Shown here in pieces: positions 1 to 10,700 of a stretch of 19,503 bases of DNA. Within the stretch, counting starts at the first letter, position 1, and every line of letters starts with the position of its first letter. The stretch is from CAYLLT01 sp964591605 (lineage in GTDB: Bacteria; Planctomycetota; Phycisphaerae; UBA1845; PWPN01), in contig CAZQEN010000122.1 in assembly GCA_964591605.1 (NCBI GenBank), forward strand, positions 1 through 19,503. The letters run 5' to 3'. The notes below the pieces were generated by a model. The model did not search any database. It was not told where the DNA came from and saw only the letters and a list, made by a program, of their open reading frames with translations. The position numbers and the translations under genes were made by a program.

Positions 1-7
1 CAACGTG

Positions 8-508
8 TCACGAATCGCAGCCCGGCAAGGCCGGCATGTCGCTCCCGCTGGCACATCGCTGGTAGATCGCGAAGTCGTGCAGGTCTACGTCGCCGTCGCC
101 GTCGAAATCGGGGGCGATGAGACCGCCGCTGGGGGCGAAGGTGCAGCCGGGGGGCAGGCTCAGCGGGTCATAGGGCACGCTGTCGGCCGTCGAGCACGGG
201 TTGAAGCGGTCGAAATCGGCCAGGTCCACGTCGCAGTCGCGATCGAAATCCGGCGCCACGAACGTGCTGCAACCCGGCAGGGTCACCGCCCAGAAGCCGC
301 CGGTGAGGGCATAATTACCCCCGGTCAATTCGTGAGCGGCGGTCGCATCCGGCTGGCCGATCGTGCCGCTCACCTCGTAGCCGCCGGCGGACGAGGTTCC
401 GCCGCCACCGTCAATCGTAGACCAGTCGATCGCATACTGCGCAAAACTGCCACCCACCATGGCCAGCAGCGCAAGCGAACCAAGAGCACAGGATCTTGAC
501 GGTTTCAT
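8..508 (-). CDS. Small secreted protein with two C-terminal dockerin-like calcium loops
   Basis: This gene encodes 166 residues. An N-terminal signal peptide (MKPSRSCALGSLALLAMVGGSFA) is followed by a 'YAIDWSTIDGGGGTSSAGGY' module and a 'GNYALTGGFWAV' strand, a pattern often seen in planctomycete secreted proteins of unknown role. The C-terminal half holds two acidic loops, DFDRDCDVDLADF and DFDGDGDVDLHDF, spaced like the duplicated calcium loops of dockerin type I; the second ends in YQRC. The start is well supported: AAAAGGAG lies 7 bases before the ATG and is embedded in the last codons of the upstream gene, whose stop is 2 bases away, so translational coupling is likely. It is the last gene seen of a three-gene minus-strand run. 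The function is unknown; surface or extracellular attachment is inferred from the loops. A shadow frame of similar length on the plus strand was not accepted. Confidence 0.85.
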   Translation of the reverse strand: MKPSRSCALGSLALLAMVGGSFAQYAIDWSTIDGGGGTSSAGGYEVSGTIGQPDATAAHELTGGNYALTGGFWAVTLPGCSTFVAPDFDRDCDVDLADFDRFNPCSTADSVPYDPLSLPPGCTFAPSGGLIAPDFDGDGDVDLHDFAIYQRCASGSDMPALPGCDS

Positions 509-510
509 GG

Positions 511-2265
511 CTATTCTCCTTTTCGGCTGTCGGCCTCAGAGATGAGCATTTCAAGCCGCGCCAGCCGGCCCTCGAGTTCTGTCATCTTACCACGCTGCTC
601 GGCCAACTGGCGATCTTTTTTTTCGATTTCCCTCTGCTGCCGTTCGATCGCTTTGTGCTGTTCTTTGACCGCTTCGACCAGGATGGGCGTGAGGCGGCCG
701 TAGTCCACCGACAGGTAGCCGTCGCTGCCCTTCTGCACCACCTCGGGCAACACCCCGCGAACTTCCTGGGCGATGAGGCCCATCTGTCGCTCCTTCGTGA
801 ACTGATGGTCGGGAAACGCTTTGCGGTTCCAGTCGTACGAGACTGGCCGCAGCTTGAGGACCTTCGCCAGGGCCCCGTTCAGCGGCCGAACATCGGTCTT
901 GAACCTCCCGTCGGAGCAGCTCCCGATCGAGCCGGTCGCACAGATGTTGCCGACGACATGCAGCTTCTGATTCGGGAGGCTCGTTCCGACACCCAGACGG
1001 CCGGAGACGTAGCACTGGCCGTCGAAATAGCCGGCGTAACCGTCTGGATCGTTGGCCTGGCCCCAGATGGCCCGGCCGGCTCCGGTGGCCGAGGAGGCCA
1101 GCCCATGCACTCCGACGCCGGCGAAGCCGCCGGCTTCACCCCGGACCCCGGTCCCCAGGCTGGCGTTGCACACGCCCTGAACCCCTGTTCCGTTGCCGCT
1201 ATGGCTCTCGCCATAGACGCCGGAGTTGAATCCGGAGGTGGCGGCGGCCAGCCCGTACACGCCCCGTCCCGAGGTGCCGCGGCTTTCGCCGTACACGCCA
1301 TAGTTCGTGCCCGTGGTGGCCGAGCACAGGCCGTACACGCCGCGGCCCGAAGAGCTGTTATTCCAGCCCCAGATCGCGTAGTTCTCTCCGCTGGTGGCGA
1401 GCGTGTAACCCAGCACGCCGATGCCTCCGGCGCCGTCGCTCTGGCCCGCTACACCGACGCCCGATCCGCTGGTCGCGGTGGTGTGCCCCACGACGCCATA
1501 GCCGGACGTGCTGGCGCTTTTGCCGACCACGGCCCTGGCCGCGCCACTGGTCGACGGGTTCAGCACATCCAGCCGCGCGTCCGGATTCGTCATTCCGATC
1601 CCGACGCTGCCCCCGCCGTTGGCCAGCAGCACATGGTGCGGAACATTGTTGTTGAGGTAGAGCCCGACGGACGTGTTGGTGTCGATCTCGTTGCCATCGA
1701 GGAGCATTTGCTGGCTTCCGGAGGCGATGCGCAACGCAGCGCTGGTGCCGTTGTTCTCAGCGCCTGATACGTGCAGGGCGCTGAGCGGAGCGCCTGTTCC
1801 GATGCCGGCGTTGCCGGCGGCGTCGACGAGGATGCCGCGCGTCTGCAGGGAGTAGGGTGCGGCCGTCACCGGCTGGCGCGGCGAGAGGGGTTGCAGCACG
1901 CCGCCGGAGGGGCAGGCCACGGCGATTTGCAGCCAGCGGGCCTCGTCGTTGAACGCGGCCGCACCAAAGTCGAGCTCTACGCTGAACAGACCGTCAGCCA
2001 CGACGACGGGCGGCGGGTTGCTGCCCGCGCCGTCGAACGTCCGCGTCGGGCCGACCTGTGCACCCGCCGACGCGTCATCCCACAAGGAGAACTGGCAGTC
2101 GCATGCGTCATTCACGCGAGCCCCGTCCTGCTGGAGGTGCCCCTGGTACGTGAACCCCGTCCCCAGCGGCGTCGTGGCCCAGGCTGACGATGTGGTTAGG
2201 AACAACAGGGCCATAGCAAGATGACACAAGTCGATGGTTCCAGAAGAACAGTCCATTCCTCTCAT
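511..2265 (-). CDS. Secreted tail-fibre-like protein with C-terminal peptidase S74 (endosialidase-type) chaperone domain
   Basis: This gene encodes 584 residues. It has a signal peptide ending near SSAWA, then an N-terminal 'GTGFTYQGHL...FSLWD' module and a 'LSPRQPVTAAPYS' segment. About residues 180-420 are Gly/Ser-rich strand repeats of the form GVYGxxxATSG, expected to form a trimeric fibre. Residues ~451-545 match the intramolecular chaperone (peptidase S74) of phage tail spikes: SDGRFK carries the Ser and Lys of the autocleavage dyad (Ser451 and Lys456, five apart as in endosialidase F), followed by 'LRPVSYDW', 'GLIAQEV..VLPEVV' and 'VDYGRLTPILVEAVKE'. The last ~50 residues are a charged coiled coil. 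The start has AAAGGAG 10 bases upstream. The gene lies 44 bases after its paralogue at 2310-4277 and 2 bases before the next gene, so the three are probably one operon. The signal peptide and lack of phage neighbours argue for a host surface fibre, not a prophage gene. Confidence 0.9.
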   Translation of the reverse strand: MRGMDCSSGTIDLCHLAMALLFLTTSSAWATTPLGTGFTYQGHLQQDGARVNDACDCQFSLWDDASAGAQVGPTRTFDGAGSNPPPVVVADGLFSVELDFGAAAFNDEARWLQIAVACPSGGVLQPLSPRQPVTAAPYSLQTRGILVDAAGNAGIGTGAPLSALHVSGAENNGTSAALRIASGSQQMLLDGNEIDTNTSVGLYLNNNVPHHVLLANGGGSVGIGMTNPDARLDVLNPSTSGAARAVVGKSASTSGYGVVGHTTATSGSGVGVAGQSDGAGGIGVLGYTLATSGENYAIWGWNNSSSGRGVYGLCSATTGTNYGVYGESRGTSGRGVYGLAAATSGFNSGVYGESHSGNGTGVQGVCNASLGTGVRGEAGGFAGVGVHGLASSATGAGRAIWGQANDPDGYAGYFDGQCYVSGRLGVGTSLPNQKLHVVGNICATGSIGSCSDGRFKTDVRPLNGALAKVLKLRPVSYDWNRKAFPDHQFTKERQMGLIAQEVRGVLPEVVQKGSDGYLSVDYGRLTPILVEAVKEQHKAIERQQREIEKKDRQLAEQRGKMTELEGRLARLEMLISEADSRKGE

Positions 2266-2309
2266 GACTTTTGGTCTCCTTTGCGAGGATCACCGGTACG
2301 ATCTCGCCA

Positions 2310-4277
2310 CTACCTGGCAACCGAGGCCACCCGGCTCCTCGCGGCGTAGTTCATTCCCTTCTCGGGCGGCTGGCTGTAGAACTCGGGATGCTGGTACTTC
2401 CCACGCTCGACCCCCTGCTTCTCGACCTCCTCGGGTGCCCCCCTGTCCCGGACCCAGTGATCGTTCCGAAGCGCTTTGACCTCCCATGACACCTTGGCGC
2501 CAGCCACACCGCCGGAGATTCGGAACGAGCAGATCGGCGCCATCTTGTCCGGACCGGCAGATTCTCCCGCCTGGAGCGCCTTCTCGCTGATTTCCTCCGC
2601 AACGTGAAGATTCGGCATCGCCGCGCCGACAGGTGTCAGTGTGTAACGTGGATCCTTATTGATCTTGGCGAAGTACGCCGGCAAGTAGACCAGCGCCTCC
2701 CCGCTTGCGTTCAGGATGACGTTGCCCGAATAGAAGTTGAGGATTTCTGGCGATTCCGTGGCATAGTGCAGCAGGTACCGATTCTCAGGATCGTCGGGGT
2801 GATCGATGCGAAAAGACTTGCCGCCGGTTGCGCCGACTTCGCCGATGGCATAGATGGCAATTCCGAAGTTGGGACCTGGAAGTTCCTCACCGAGAATGCC
2901 GTAAGACGTTGCTCCCACCTCAGAGAATCCGGCCACCCCATAGACGCCACGCCCGTTGGGGCTGTGCGCGTTGCCCACGACTCCAAAGGTGATCCCGCTG
3001 GTCGCAGTGGCGACCCCCTCAACACCGATGCCGGTATTGGTCTCGCCGTAAACGCCGCTCTGGTTGCCGAAGTGGACTCCTCGCAGGGCATCGCTGGAGT
3101 TGCCTGCGTTCTGCACGCTGAACTCTGCGCCTGCGCCCGTGCTGTTGGCCTGGACGGCCCTCACGGCGGGCGCGCCGGGTTTTCCCGAGACGTGCAGCCG
3201 GGCGGTCGGAGACGCGGTCCCGACGCCCAGATCGCCGTCATCGTCGATGCGCATCTGCTCGACACCGTTGACCCGAAACGCCATATCATGGCTGGGCAGA
3301 TAGCCGATTTGTCCCGGCGTGCTGCCGGCGCTGGCAAAGTTGATCGCGCCCAGGTAGTTCGGCGACGCCGTATTGTTCTGGAGCACGAGTACAGAACCGT
3401 TGAGGGCACCCGTGGAGACCATGCGCGCTACCGCCTGCGGCGCCTGCGCGTGCAGAGAACTGATCGGCGTATCGATGCCGATACCGACGTTGCCGGAGAA
3501 GTAGTTTCGCCCGCCGACAAAATAGCCAGCGTAGCCCGTCACGCTGGCCGTCTCACCACGAACGCCGTGACCGGTGCCGGATGTCGCGGTGGATTTCCCG
3601 TAAACTCCGTCACCGGCGCTTTCGCCGTAGACGCCCACACCGCCCGCACTGATGGCTTCCCCCCACACGCCGTAAGTCAGGCCCGAGGCACCGGTTGCCA
3701 AACCAGTGAGAGCACGCGAATTGTCCACCGGACTGCGGACGCGAAAGATGCCGGCGTACGCGTTGCTGGTGGTCCGCGTGTTTTCGAGGTCGATCAGCGC
3801 CTGGATGGCTACGTTGGCCTCCCCATCAAACGGGATGCTGAGCGGGCTGGGGCCTGCTTTGACCGCATACTGCGCGTACGGCGTCGCCATCAGTGGCTGA
3901 CGCGGCGACAGCGGCGTGCCGTTTACCGTGATCTGCAGCCACCGAGCTTCGCCCGGGAATTCGTTGGGGCCGAACTCGCCGGCCTCGTTGACCTGCACGG
4001 TGAACAGACCTTGGCTGACGACGGTCCCGGGGTTGCTGACCACGCCGCCGATCTGGTTTCCACCGGCGGGCGGGTCGCCCGTGCCCGCCGAGTCCCACAG
4101 CGTAAACGTGAAATCGAACGCGCCATCGGCAGGTTGACCACCTTGAACCATCCGACCCTGGTATATAAAGGCTGATCCGACCGGTGCCGCCCGTGCAGAT
4201 GTGCCGATGAACAGCAAACAGGCCACGACGATCGACATCCGGAGGACACTCGAACAGCGGAGATGCGATGCCTTCAC
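2310..4277 (-). CDS. Secreted tail-fibre-like repeat protein with FRIDHP C-terminal domain
   Basis: This gene encodes 655 residues from a GTG start. It is a paralogue of the 511-2265 product over the N-terminal half: a 'GSAFIYQGRM...FTFTLWDS' module, 'LSPRQPLMATPYAQYAV', then glycine-rich 'GVYGESAGDGVYGKSTATSG' strands and 'LGVGTASPTARLHVSG'. The C-terminus is different: residues ~485-655 carry 'GKSFRIDHPDDPENRYLLHY', 'NFYSGNVILNASGEALVYLP', 'VSWEVKALRNDHWV' and 'YQHPEFYSQPPEKG'. I recognise this as a conserved ending of bacterial fibre-like hypothetical proteins, and I know no characterised function for it. The GTG was chosen because AGGAG lies 8 bases upstream and a good signal peptide follows (SIVVACLLFIGTSARA). 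An in-frame ATG at 4430 also has AGGAG 6 bases upstream and would add 51 residues before this peptide, so the start is not certain. It is the first gene of the putative three-gene operon. Confidence 0.85.
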   Translation of the reverse strand: MKASHLRCSSVLRMSIVVACLLFIGTSARAAPVGSAFIYQGRMVQGGQPADGAFDFTFTLWDSAGTGDPPAGGNQIGGVVSNPGTVVSQGLFTVQVNEAGEFGPNEFPGEARWLQITVNGTPLSPRQPLMATPYAQYAVKAGPSPLSIPFDGEANVAIQALIDLENTRTTSNAYAGIFRVRSPVDNSRALTGLATGASGLTYGVWGEAISAGGVGVYGESAGDGVYGKSTATSGTGHGVRGETASVTGYAGYFVGGRNYFSGNVGIGIDTPISSLHAQAPQAVARMVSTGALNGSVLVLQNNTASPNYLGAINFASAGSTPGQIGYLPSHDMAFRVNGVEQMRIDDDGDLGVGTASPTARLHVSGKPGAPAVRAVQANSTGAGAEFSVQNAGNSSDALRGVHFGNQSGVYGETNTGIGVEGVATATSGITFGVVGNAHSPNGRGVYGVAGFSEVGATSYGILGEELPGPNFGIAIYAIGEVGATGGKSFRIDHPDDPENRYLLHYATESPEILNFYSGNVILNASGEALVYLPAYFAKINKDPRYTLTPVGAAMPNLHVAEEISEKALQAGESAGPDKMAPICSFRISGGVAGAKVSWEVKALRNDHWVRDRGAPEEVEKQGVERGKYQHPEFYSQPPEKGMNYAARSRVASVAR

Positions 4278-4742
4278 TTCTGGTTCTCCTCTGAAGGGGT
4301 ATTTGCTGTGATCACCACCGCTGGCCCCTGCCTGATGGGGGTGATCCATACGTGCCATCCATGGAGCTCCCTGAAATGGCGTGATCCGGCCCGCCGGCCG
4401 TTCGTAGACACCGTGCTTGACCGGGCGCATGACAGACTCCTCATGCTCAACCTTGGGCGGAGGTGATGAATGTCTCTCCCCGTGAGCCCGCGTGCCCGCA
4501 GGACAAGAGGAGAAACTCGAAATCCAGACCGGATGTCTGCGAACGGCCATGCAGACAAGGAGAGTTGTCAATCCTGCTGTGGTCCGTCCGGCCCTGGACG
4601 GGAACACGCTTATCCTACACAGACTCGATGGCCGCTTTCAAGCAAAAAAACGGGAAACAGGACTCAGGACGCCAGGGATCTGCCGTCGGTGACTTCGAGC
4701 AGCTTCAGAAAAGAGCAATTCGAGCCGAAGGGCCGTTTCCTT
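4278..4742. other. Intergenic gap between the fibre operon and the giant gene
   Basis: No convincing gene is seen in these ~465 bases. The stretch must hold the 3' end signals of the giant gene and the promoter of the fibre operon, both read on the minus strand. Two GC hairpins are visible: GGCCGT/ACGGCC at 4731-4750, overlapping the giant gene's stop, and CCGTCC/GGACGG at 4584-4601. A run of seven A (4644-4650, giving seven U on the minus transcript) lies between them but is not directly preceded by a stem, so a classical terminator is not demonstrated. A TTGACA sits on the minus strand at 4566-4571 without a good -10 at the right distance. The open frame continues from the fibre gene up to 4607, so an N-terminally longer product is possible. 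Confidence 0.5.
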
Positions 4743-7700
4743 TCACGGCCGGCACTGCGGATTGACCGGTCGGTTCGCCCCGACGATGCACCGGGCCAGC
4801 AGGTTGGCATCGACCGAATCGACATCGCCGTCAAAGTCGAGATCTGCCCGGAGGCAGCGGGCATCATTCGGGGAAGTCTTCAAGCTGCCCATGCACCGCT
4901 GGAAGAGGCCGTAGTCGGTCAGATCCACATCGTCGTCGGCGTCCAGGTCGCCGTAGACGGCCTCGCACACGTCCGGCTTGCCGTCGCCGTCGGCGTCGCC
5001 CTGACATTCGTCGGGAACGCCGTCGCGGTTGCAGTCGGCGACCGTGCCGCAGCCGGCGCGATCGCACACGCCGTCGGGCGGGCCGCAGCTCGCCTCGCAG
5101 GTATCGAGGAGGCCGTTGCCGTTGCAGTCCGGCTGGTACTCATACGCTCCCCAGTCGGCCAGCGTCTCCTTCTCGGCGGGATCCGCCTTGAAGAACCGCA
5201 CGTATCGCTCGATGTCCAGCGGCAGCAGTTCGCCCCGGCTGCCGTCGCCATCGAGATCGGCCGAGTCCAGCGGGATGGCCCCACTGACTGCCGCATCGAT
5301 GCCGGGTGAATTCGGCCGCAGCCTCAGGTTGCCGAAATCATCGTTGCCGCCGACACCCCATCCATCCCCTCCGTCATCCGGCATGCGCAGGAACAGCGGG
5401 TCCGCGTCGGAATTGCCCGTGCCCGGATACACGATGTCGTCTCCGGGCGTATCGTCCTGGACGCACGTCGAGACGACCGTATCGTCTCCCGCGGCGGTGT
5501 TGATCTGCGCCGCCGCCCCGGTCGCCCAGCCCGCGCGATTGCCCCACAGGATGCTGTTCACCACAGTGATCGCGGCATCGCGGACGTAGACACCGCCTCC
5601 TTCGCGTGCGGTGTTGCCCGAAAACGAGCAATTCAGGAGCGTGAGGTTGCCGCCGCGCTCCGCGTTCAGGCCGCCGCCGGTCAGCCGCGCGTCGTTGCCG
5701 GCCAGCATGCAGTTGGTGAGCGTGGGGCTGGAGCCGCGGTCGGCCGCCACGCCGCCGCCGCGTGCCGCGCGATTGCCGGTGAAGCCGCAGCTCACCAGCG
5801 TCAGACTGGCGTAGTACCCGCAGAACACGGCCCCGCCGCGACGCCGGGCCCGGTTGCTTTCGAAGCGGCACTGGGCGATGGTGGGACGGGCATCACGAAC
5901 CAGCAGGCCTCCGCCGTCATCATTCGCGGCCGGCCCGTCGGCATTGCCGCCGGTGATGACAAAACCGTCGAGGGTCACGCTCGAATCCCCCCCGGCGATG
6001 GAGACGACGTGAAAGCTGTTGTCCGACGTGCCTCCGCCGGGCGCTGCGTCGTCGCCCTTGAGATCTCCAGTCAGGATCGTCGGGCGATCGAGCGGCCGCC
6101 GCTGGGCGCGAATCGCCTCCCCGCCCGCAAAGCCGCCATAGATCGCAGCCCCCGGTGGCAGTTGAAACGTGGCCGTCCGGTCCAGGGTTCCGCCATCCGG
6201 CCGATACGTGCCCTGGGCCACCCAGATCTCGACAAAACCGCCCCGCTCGCGGGCGGCGGTGAGGGCGTCCTGCAGATCGACAAACGCGTTGGCCCAGGTC
6301 GTGCCGTCGTTGCTGCCGGCCGCCCGCCCATCGACCAGGATCGGCCGGTCGCACACGTCGCCGATGCCGTCGCCGTCGGCGTCCGCCTGGTCGGGGTTGG
6401 GGATGGCCAGGCAATTGTCATCGCAGGAGGTCGTCGCCCCGCCGGTGCACGGGTGATCGCCGATGACGATGCTGCGGTCGCCGTCGTCGAGGATGCCGTC
6501 ATTGTCATCGTCGGTGTCGCACGCATTCGCGGTGCCGTCGCCGTCGCTATCCCCCTCGCACACATCGGGAACCTGATTCCGGTTGCAGTCCGGGCTTGAT
6601 CCGTCGGCGATCTCGCACAGGTCGGGGATGCCGTTCCGGTTGCACTCGTTCGGCGAGACGAAGGTGATGGCACGGGGCTCCTGAAGCCGCTTTCCACTGG
6701 TATACTCGGCCTGAATGCCGCGCCGCGTTCGATCGCGGTCGATGGGCGCCCCGTCGCGGGCATCGAACGCGAGAATGCGGTTGCTGCCCTGGCTGCACAC
6801 CAGAATGCCGCCCCCGCCCCAGCTCATGCCCGCCGGCCGCGAGAGCCCCGCGCTGCCCGGGCGGATGAACGGCCCGAGATACGTCCCGTCGTACGCGTAT
6901 TCGAGGACGGCATCCGTCCCGCGGCTGGCCACCAGCACGCTGCGGGCCATCGCCAGCATCGCGCCGGGATCGTCCAGATCGCCGCCCTCCGCGAAAACGT
7001 GGTCGAATTCGCCCGTCGCCGAGTCGTAGGCCAGGATCTGATCGGTCCGGGCACTGGACACGAGCAGAGTATTGTCCGGGGCGAACAGAAACGCCGAGGG
7101 GCCGTCGAGTCCGCCGGCGCCGCCGGCAATCACGGTGCGAACGAACCGCCCGCTGGGCACGTCAAACTCGACCACGCTGTTGGTGCCCGCGCTGGCCACG
7201 TACAGCGACGGACCGGCCAGCAGCATGGCCGACGGATCCACCAGCGCCGGATCGGCGTAGCGGATCTGCAGGGCGCCGGTGCGGTGTGAGAACCGCCAGA
7301 TGGAGTGATCGGCGGCGTTAGCCGCATAGATGTTCCGAGCGGCGTCCACCGCCAGCGCGCCGGGCTGGAAGGGCGAACCTACCTCCAGGAAACGGTCGAA
7401 CACCCCTGCCGCGTCGAACAGAAGCACGCGCCCGCTCCGCGCGTCGGAAACAACCGCGCGGGTCTGCAGGATCACCTCGCAGGCGTCCGGCACGCCATTG
7501 CGGTTGCAGTCCGCCCCCTGGCCGCCGGCCAGTTCGCACGAATCGGCCACCCCGCTGCCGTCGCAGTCGCGCAGGAGCGGCGACTCGTGCGCCCCCATGT
7601 CGACGCGGCAGAACTGCAGGCGGGGCTCGCCGGCCATATCCGTTTCACCGGGCTGCGGCACGAACGCCGGATCGCCGGCATCGATGCACGGCGACGCCGG

Positions 7701-10700
7701 CTGCAGGCGGTAGTCGTCGTCGCCGGTCCCGAAGACGCCGTCGGGCCCGGCCGGGTTGACGAGCCAGGGATGGACCTTGAGGAGGTTGTCGCCTTCGATC
7801 GTGCCCGACCAGCTCTGAACGCAGCAGTCGTGGATGGACGGCGAGGTCGGCAGGGTGTTGCGGATCTGCCCGCGCGCGGTGAGGTCGCCCTCGCGGGATT
7901 CCCCCCAGAAGATGCAACTGGAGGCTCGCAGCGTGCCGGACGTGAATAACGCTTCGCCTTCGTTGGCGGCCCGGTTCGCATACAGAGTGGAGAGCCGCAG
8001 GTCGAGTACGCCGGCATTCGACAGGCTGACGGCGCCGCCGCTCGAGGCGGAGTTGCCCGCAAAAATGCAGTTCTCGACGAGTGTCTCCCCGGCCGGCGCG
8101 AAGATCGCCCCGCCGGACTCGTCCGCGAGGTTCCGGGCGAACAGGCACCGCGAGAACACGGGCGTTCCGCCCTGGATGAGCACCGCGCCGCCCCGGACCG
8201 CCCGGTTCCTAATGAACCGGCACCGCCGGACGGTCACGTCTCCGCCCCGCACGATCAGGCCGCCGCCGATGTGATTCGAGTTTCCCGCGGTGATCGTGAA
8301 GCCGTCGAGAACGCTTCCGCGGGTCTGGCCGGCATCCACGACGGCCACCGCGTTGTCCTGCTGCGAGAGATCCCACCGCGGCGCGTCGGCCACGTCATTG
8401 CCGAGCATGTCCCCGCTCAGGACGGTCCCGTTGGTGAGCGGGTCGGGGTTGCGCTGCTCGCGCGCCGTCTCGTGGCCGGAAAAGCCGCCATATACCTCCA
8501 GCGCATCCACCAGCCGCAGTGCGGCCGAATTGGGGATCCCCGGTACGCCCTGGGCGGTGCCGGGCGTGTAGGTGCCGCGCGCGACCCAGATCTCGCGCGT
8601 GCGGCCGCCCGAGCCGGCGGCCTGAAGGAGCGCCTCGTCGAGGCTGCGCAGCGCGTCGGCCCAGCTCGTGCCATCGTTTCGCCCCGCGGCCGCGGCGTTC
8701 ACAAAGAGGATCGCCGGCTCACACGCGTCACCGACACCGTCGCCGTCGGTATCGCGCTGATCATCGTTGGCGACGGCCGGGCAGTTGTCGCACGCGTCGC
8801 CTCTGCCGTCGCCGTCCGCGTCCGGCTGATCCGCGTCGGCAAACACCGGACAGCCGTCGGCCGCATCCGCCACGCCGTCGTTGTCGTCGTCGTCGTCGCA
8901 GACATCGCCCAGGCCGTCGTGATCCGTGTCCTTCTGATCGGGATTGGCCGCGGCCGGACAATTGTCGCACGCGTCGATGCGGGTGTCCGCGTCGGCGTCC
9001 GGCTGTTGGGCATCCGCAACGCCGTTGCCGTCGCAGTCCTGGAACGACCCGTACTCATACGGCCCGATGTCGGGCCGACCCGCTGCGACGAACACGCGCG
9101 GATTGCCATCGAGGTCGCGCGGAAGCGGCTCGACGCGGTCGCCGTCGACGTCGAGGTCCGCCGCGTCTTCGGGAAGCGCCGCCGCCTCCGCGGCATTGAT
9201 GCAGACCGATCCGCGTCGCAGGCGGGGATTGTCGTCGCCGGTTCCCCACGTGTTGTCCGCGCCATCCCCATCGATGAACGGGCCGGCCGGCGATTCCACC
9301 ACGTTGCCGCTGCCGCCCCACTGACCCGTCCAGCCCTGGACCGCGCACTGGTTCACTTCGGGCACGCCCGAGGCCAGCGTGATCTGGGCGGCCTCGCCGG
9401 CGGCTCCCTGATGAGCGTTATCCCACAGGATGCAGCCGGTCAGCCGCAGCGCGGATGCGTCGCTGGCGAAAGCCCCGCCGCCGGAGACGGCCGTGTTGCC
9501 GGCGATCACGCAATGCGAGAGTTCGGCAGAACCCGCTGCCGCATACACCGCCCCGCCCCGGCCGGTCGCTGCGTTTCCGCTCAGAACGCAGTTCACGAGC
9601 ATCGGCCCGCCCGCCCCGAGGCTGGCCACCGCCCCGCCGTCGGCGCCGGATACGTTCCTGCGCAGCACGCAGTTGACGATCGACGGGCTGGCATCGACGC
9701 AGAGCACCGCCCCGCCCGCCGCCCCCGCACCCGGCACCAGTTCGCGCTCGTAAACCCCGTCGCCGGAGAGCGCGCCGGTGATTGTGAGCCCAGCGATCAC
9801 CGACGATCGCGTCTCGCCGCTGTGCAGGACAAACGCGCGGTGCGGCTGGGCGGGCGATCCCTGGCAGTCGATCACAGTGGAGGCCACGACCGCGGGATCG
9901 GCCGGGTTCACGCTGCGCACCGTGATCGCCTTGCCCCACAGATCCAGATCCCGGTTTCCCCAGCCGGTATATACTCCGGGCTGGAGCACGATCTGATCGC
10001 CGTCGCCCGCTGCGTTGATCGCGGCCTGGATGGTCGCGTACTCGCCGGAAAGGCCGTCCGGCATGACCACCCTCGTCCGCGGGCTGCCGCCGTACGACGC
10101 TGGACGGGCGTGCAGGCCCACCGCGCTGTTCATCCAGCCGAACGGCGGCGCCGCGAGTTGATACCACCCGTCATTCGCCCCGCCGAAGCCCATGTTCAGA
10201 TGAATCAGCCGTCCGTCGTCGTTGTAGCCGTCGGCCACGGCCACATGCGGGCCCAGGGCGAAGATCACCGGCCAGCCCACGACGATCTGTTCGCGGATCT
10301 GCTGATACCAGAGCTCGTCGGACTGCTGACGGCGAAAAGCGGCCACGCCGCCCGGTGCGAAGCCGAAGTATGCTTCCAGCGCCGGCCCCACCCGGTCGCC
10401 GGCGCTGACCGATTCGAGGGGGCCGTAGGTCATGGAGACGGCCACGCCACAATGATAGGACAGCTCGGCCGTTTCCTCCCGTTCGATTTGAGAGGCTTCC
10501 TCGGGTATATAGCGCCAATCGTAGAGACCGCTGGCGTAATCCGCGCAGAGTTCGACGTTTTCCCGCCCGTTGAACCACGTATAGCACCTGGCGCCGGTTC
10601 CGTGGAGCGGCCCCTGCCAGAAGCGCAGGAGCTGGCCCATGGCCGTCGCGACGCATCCCACCAGGCACTGCCGCCCGTCGTAGTACCGCGGGCACTGGTT

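Noticed and set aside
496..4175. Plus-strand open frames of 423 and 523 codons opposite the fibre genes
   Set aside because: Their translations have no recognisable domain or signal peptide, while the minus strand encodes clear signal peptides, fibre repeats and the S74 motif.
511..4277. Prophage tail-fibre region
   Set aside because: No capsid, terminase, portal or integrase genes are present, and both fibre-like proteins carry signal peptides.
4463..4765. A 100-codon plus-strand frame preceded by GGAGG
   Set aside because: The ribosome-binding-like site is good, but the protein has no recognisable features and runs into the 3' end of the giant gene. Kept as unlikely.
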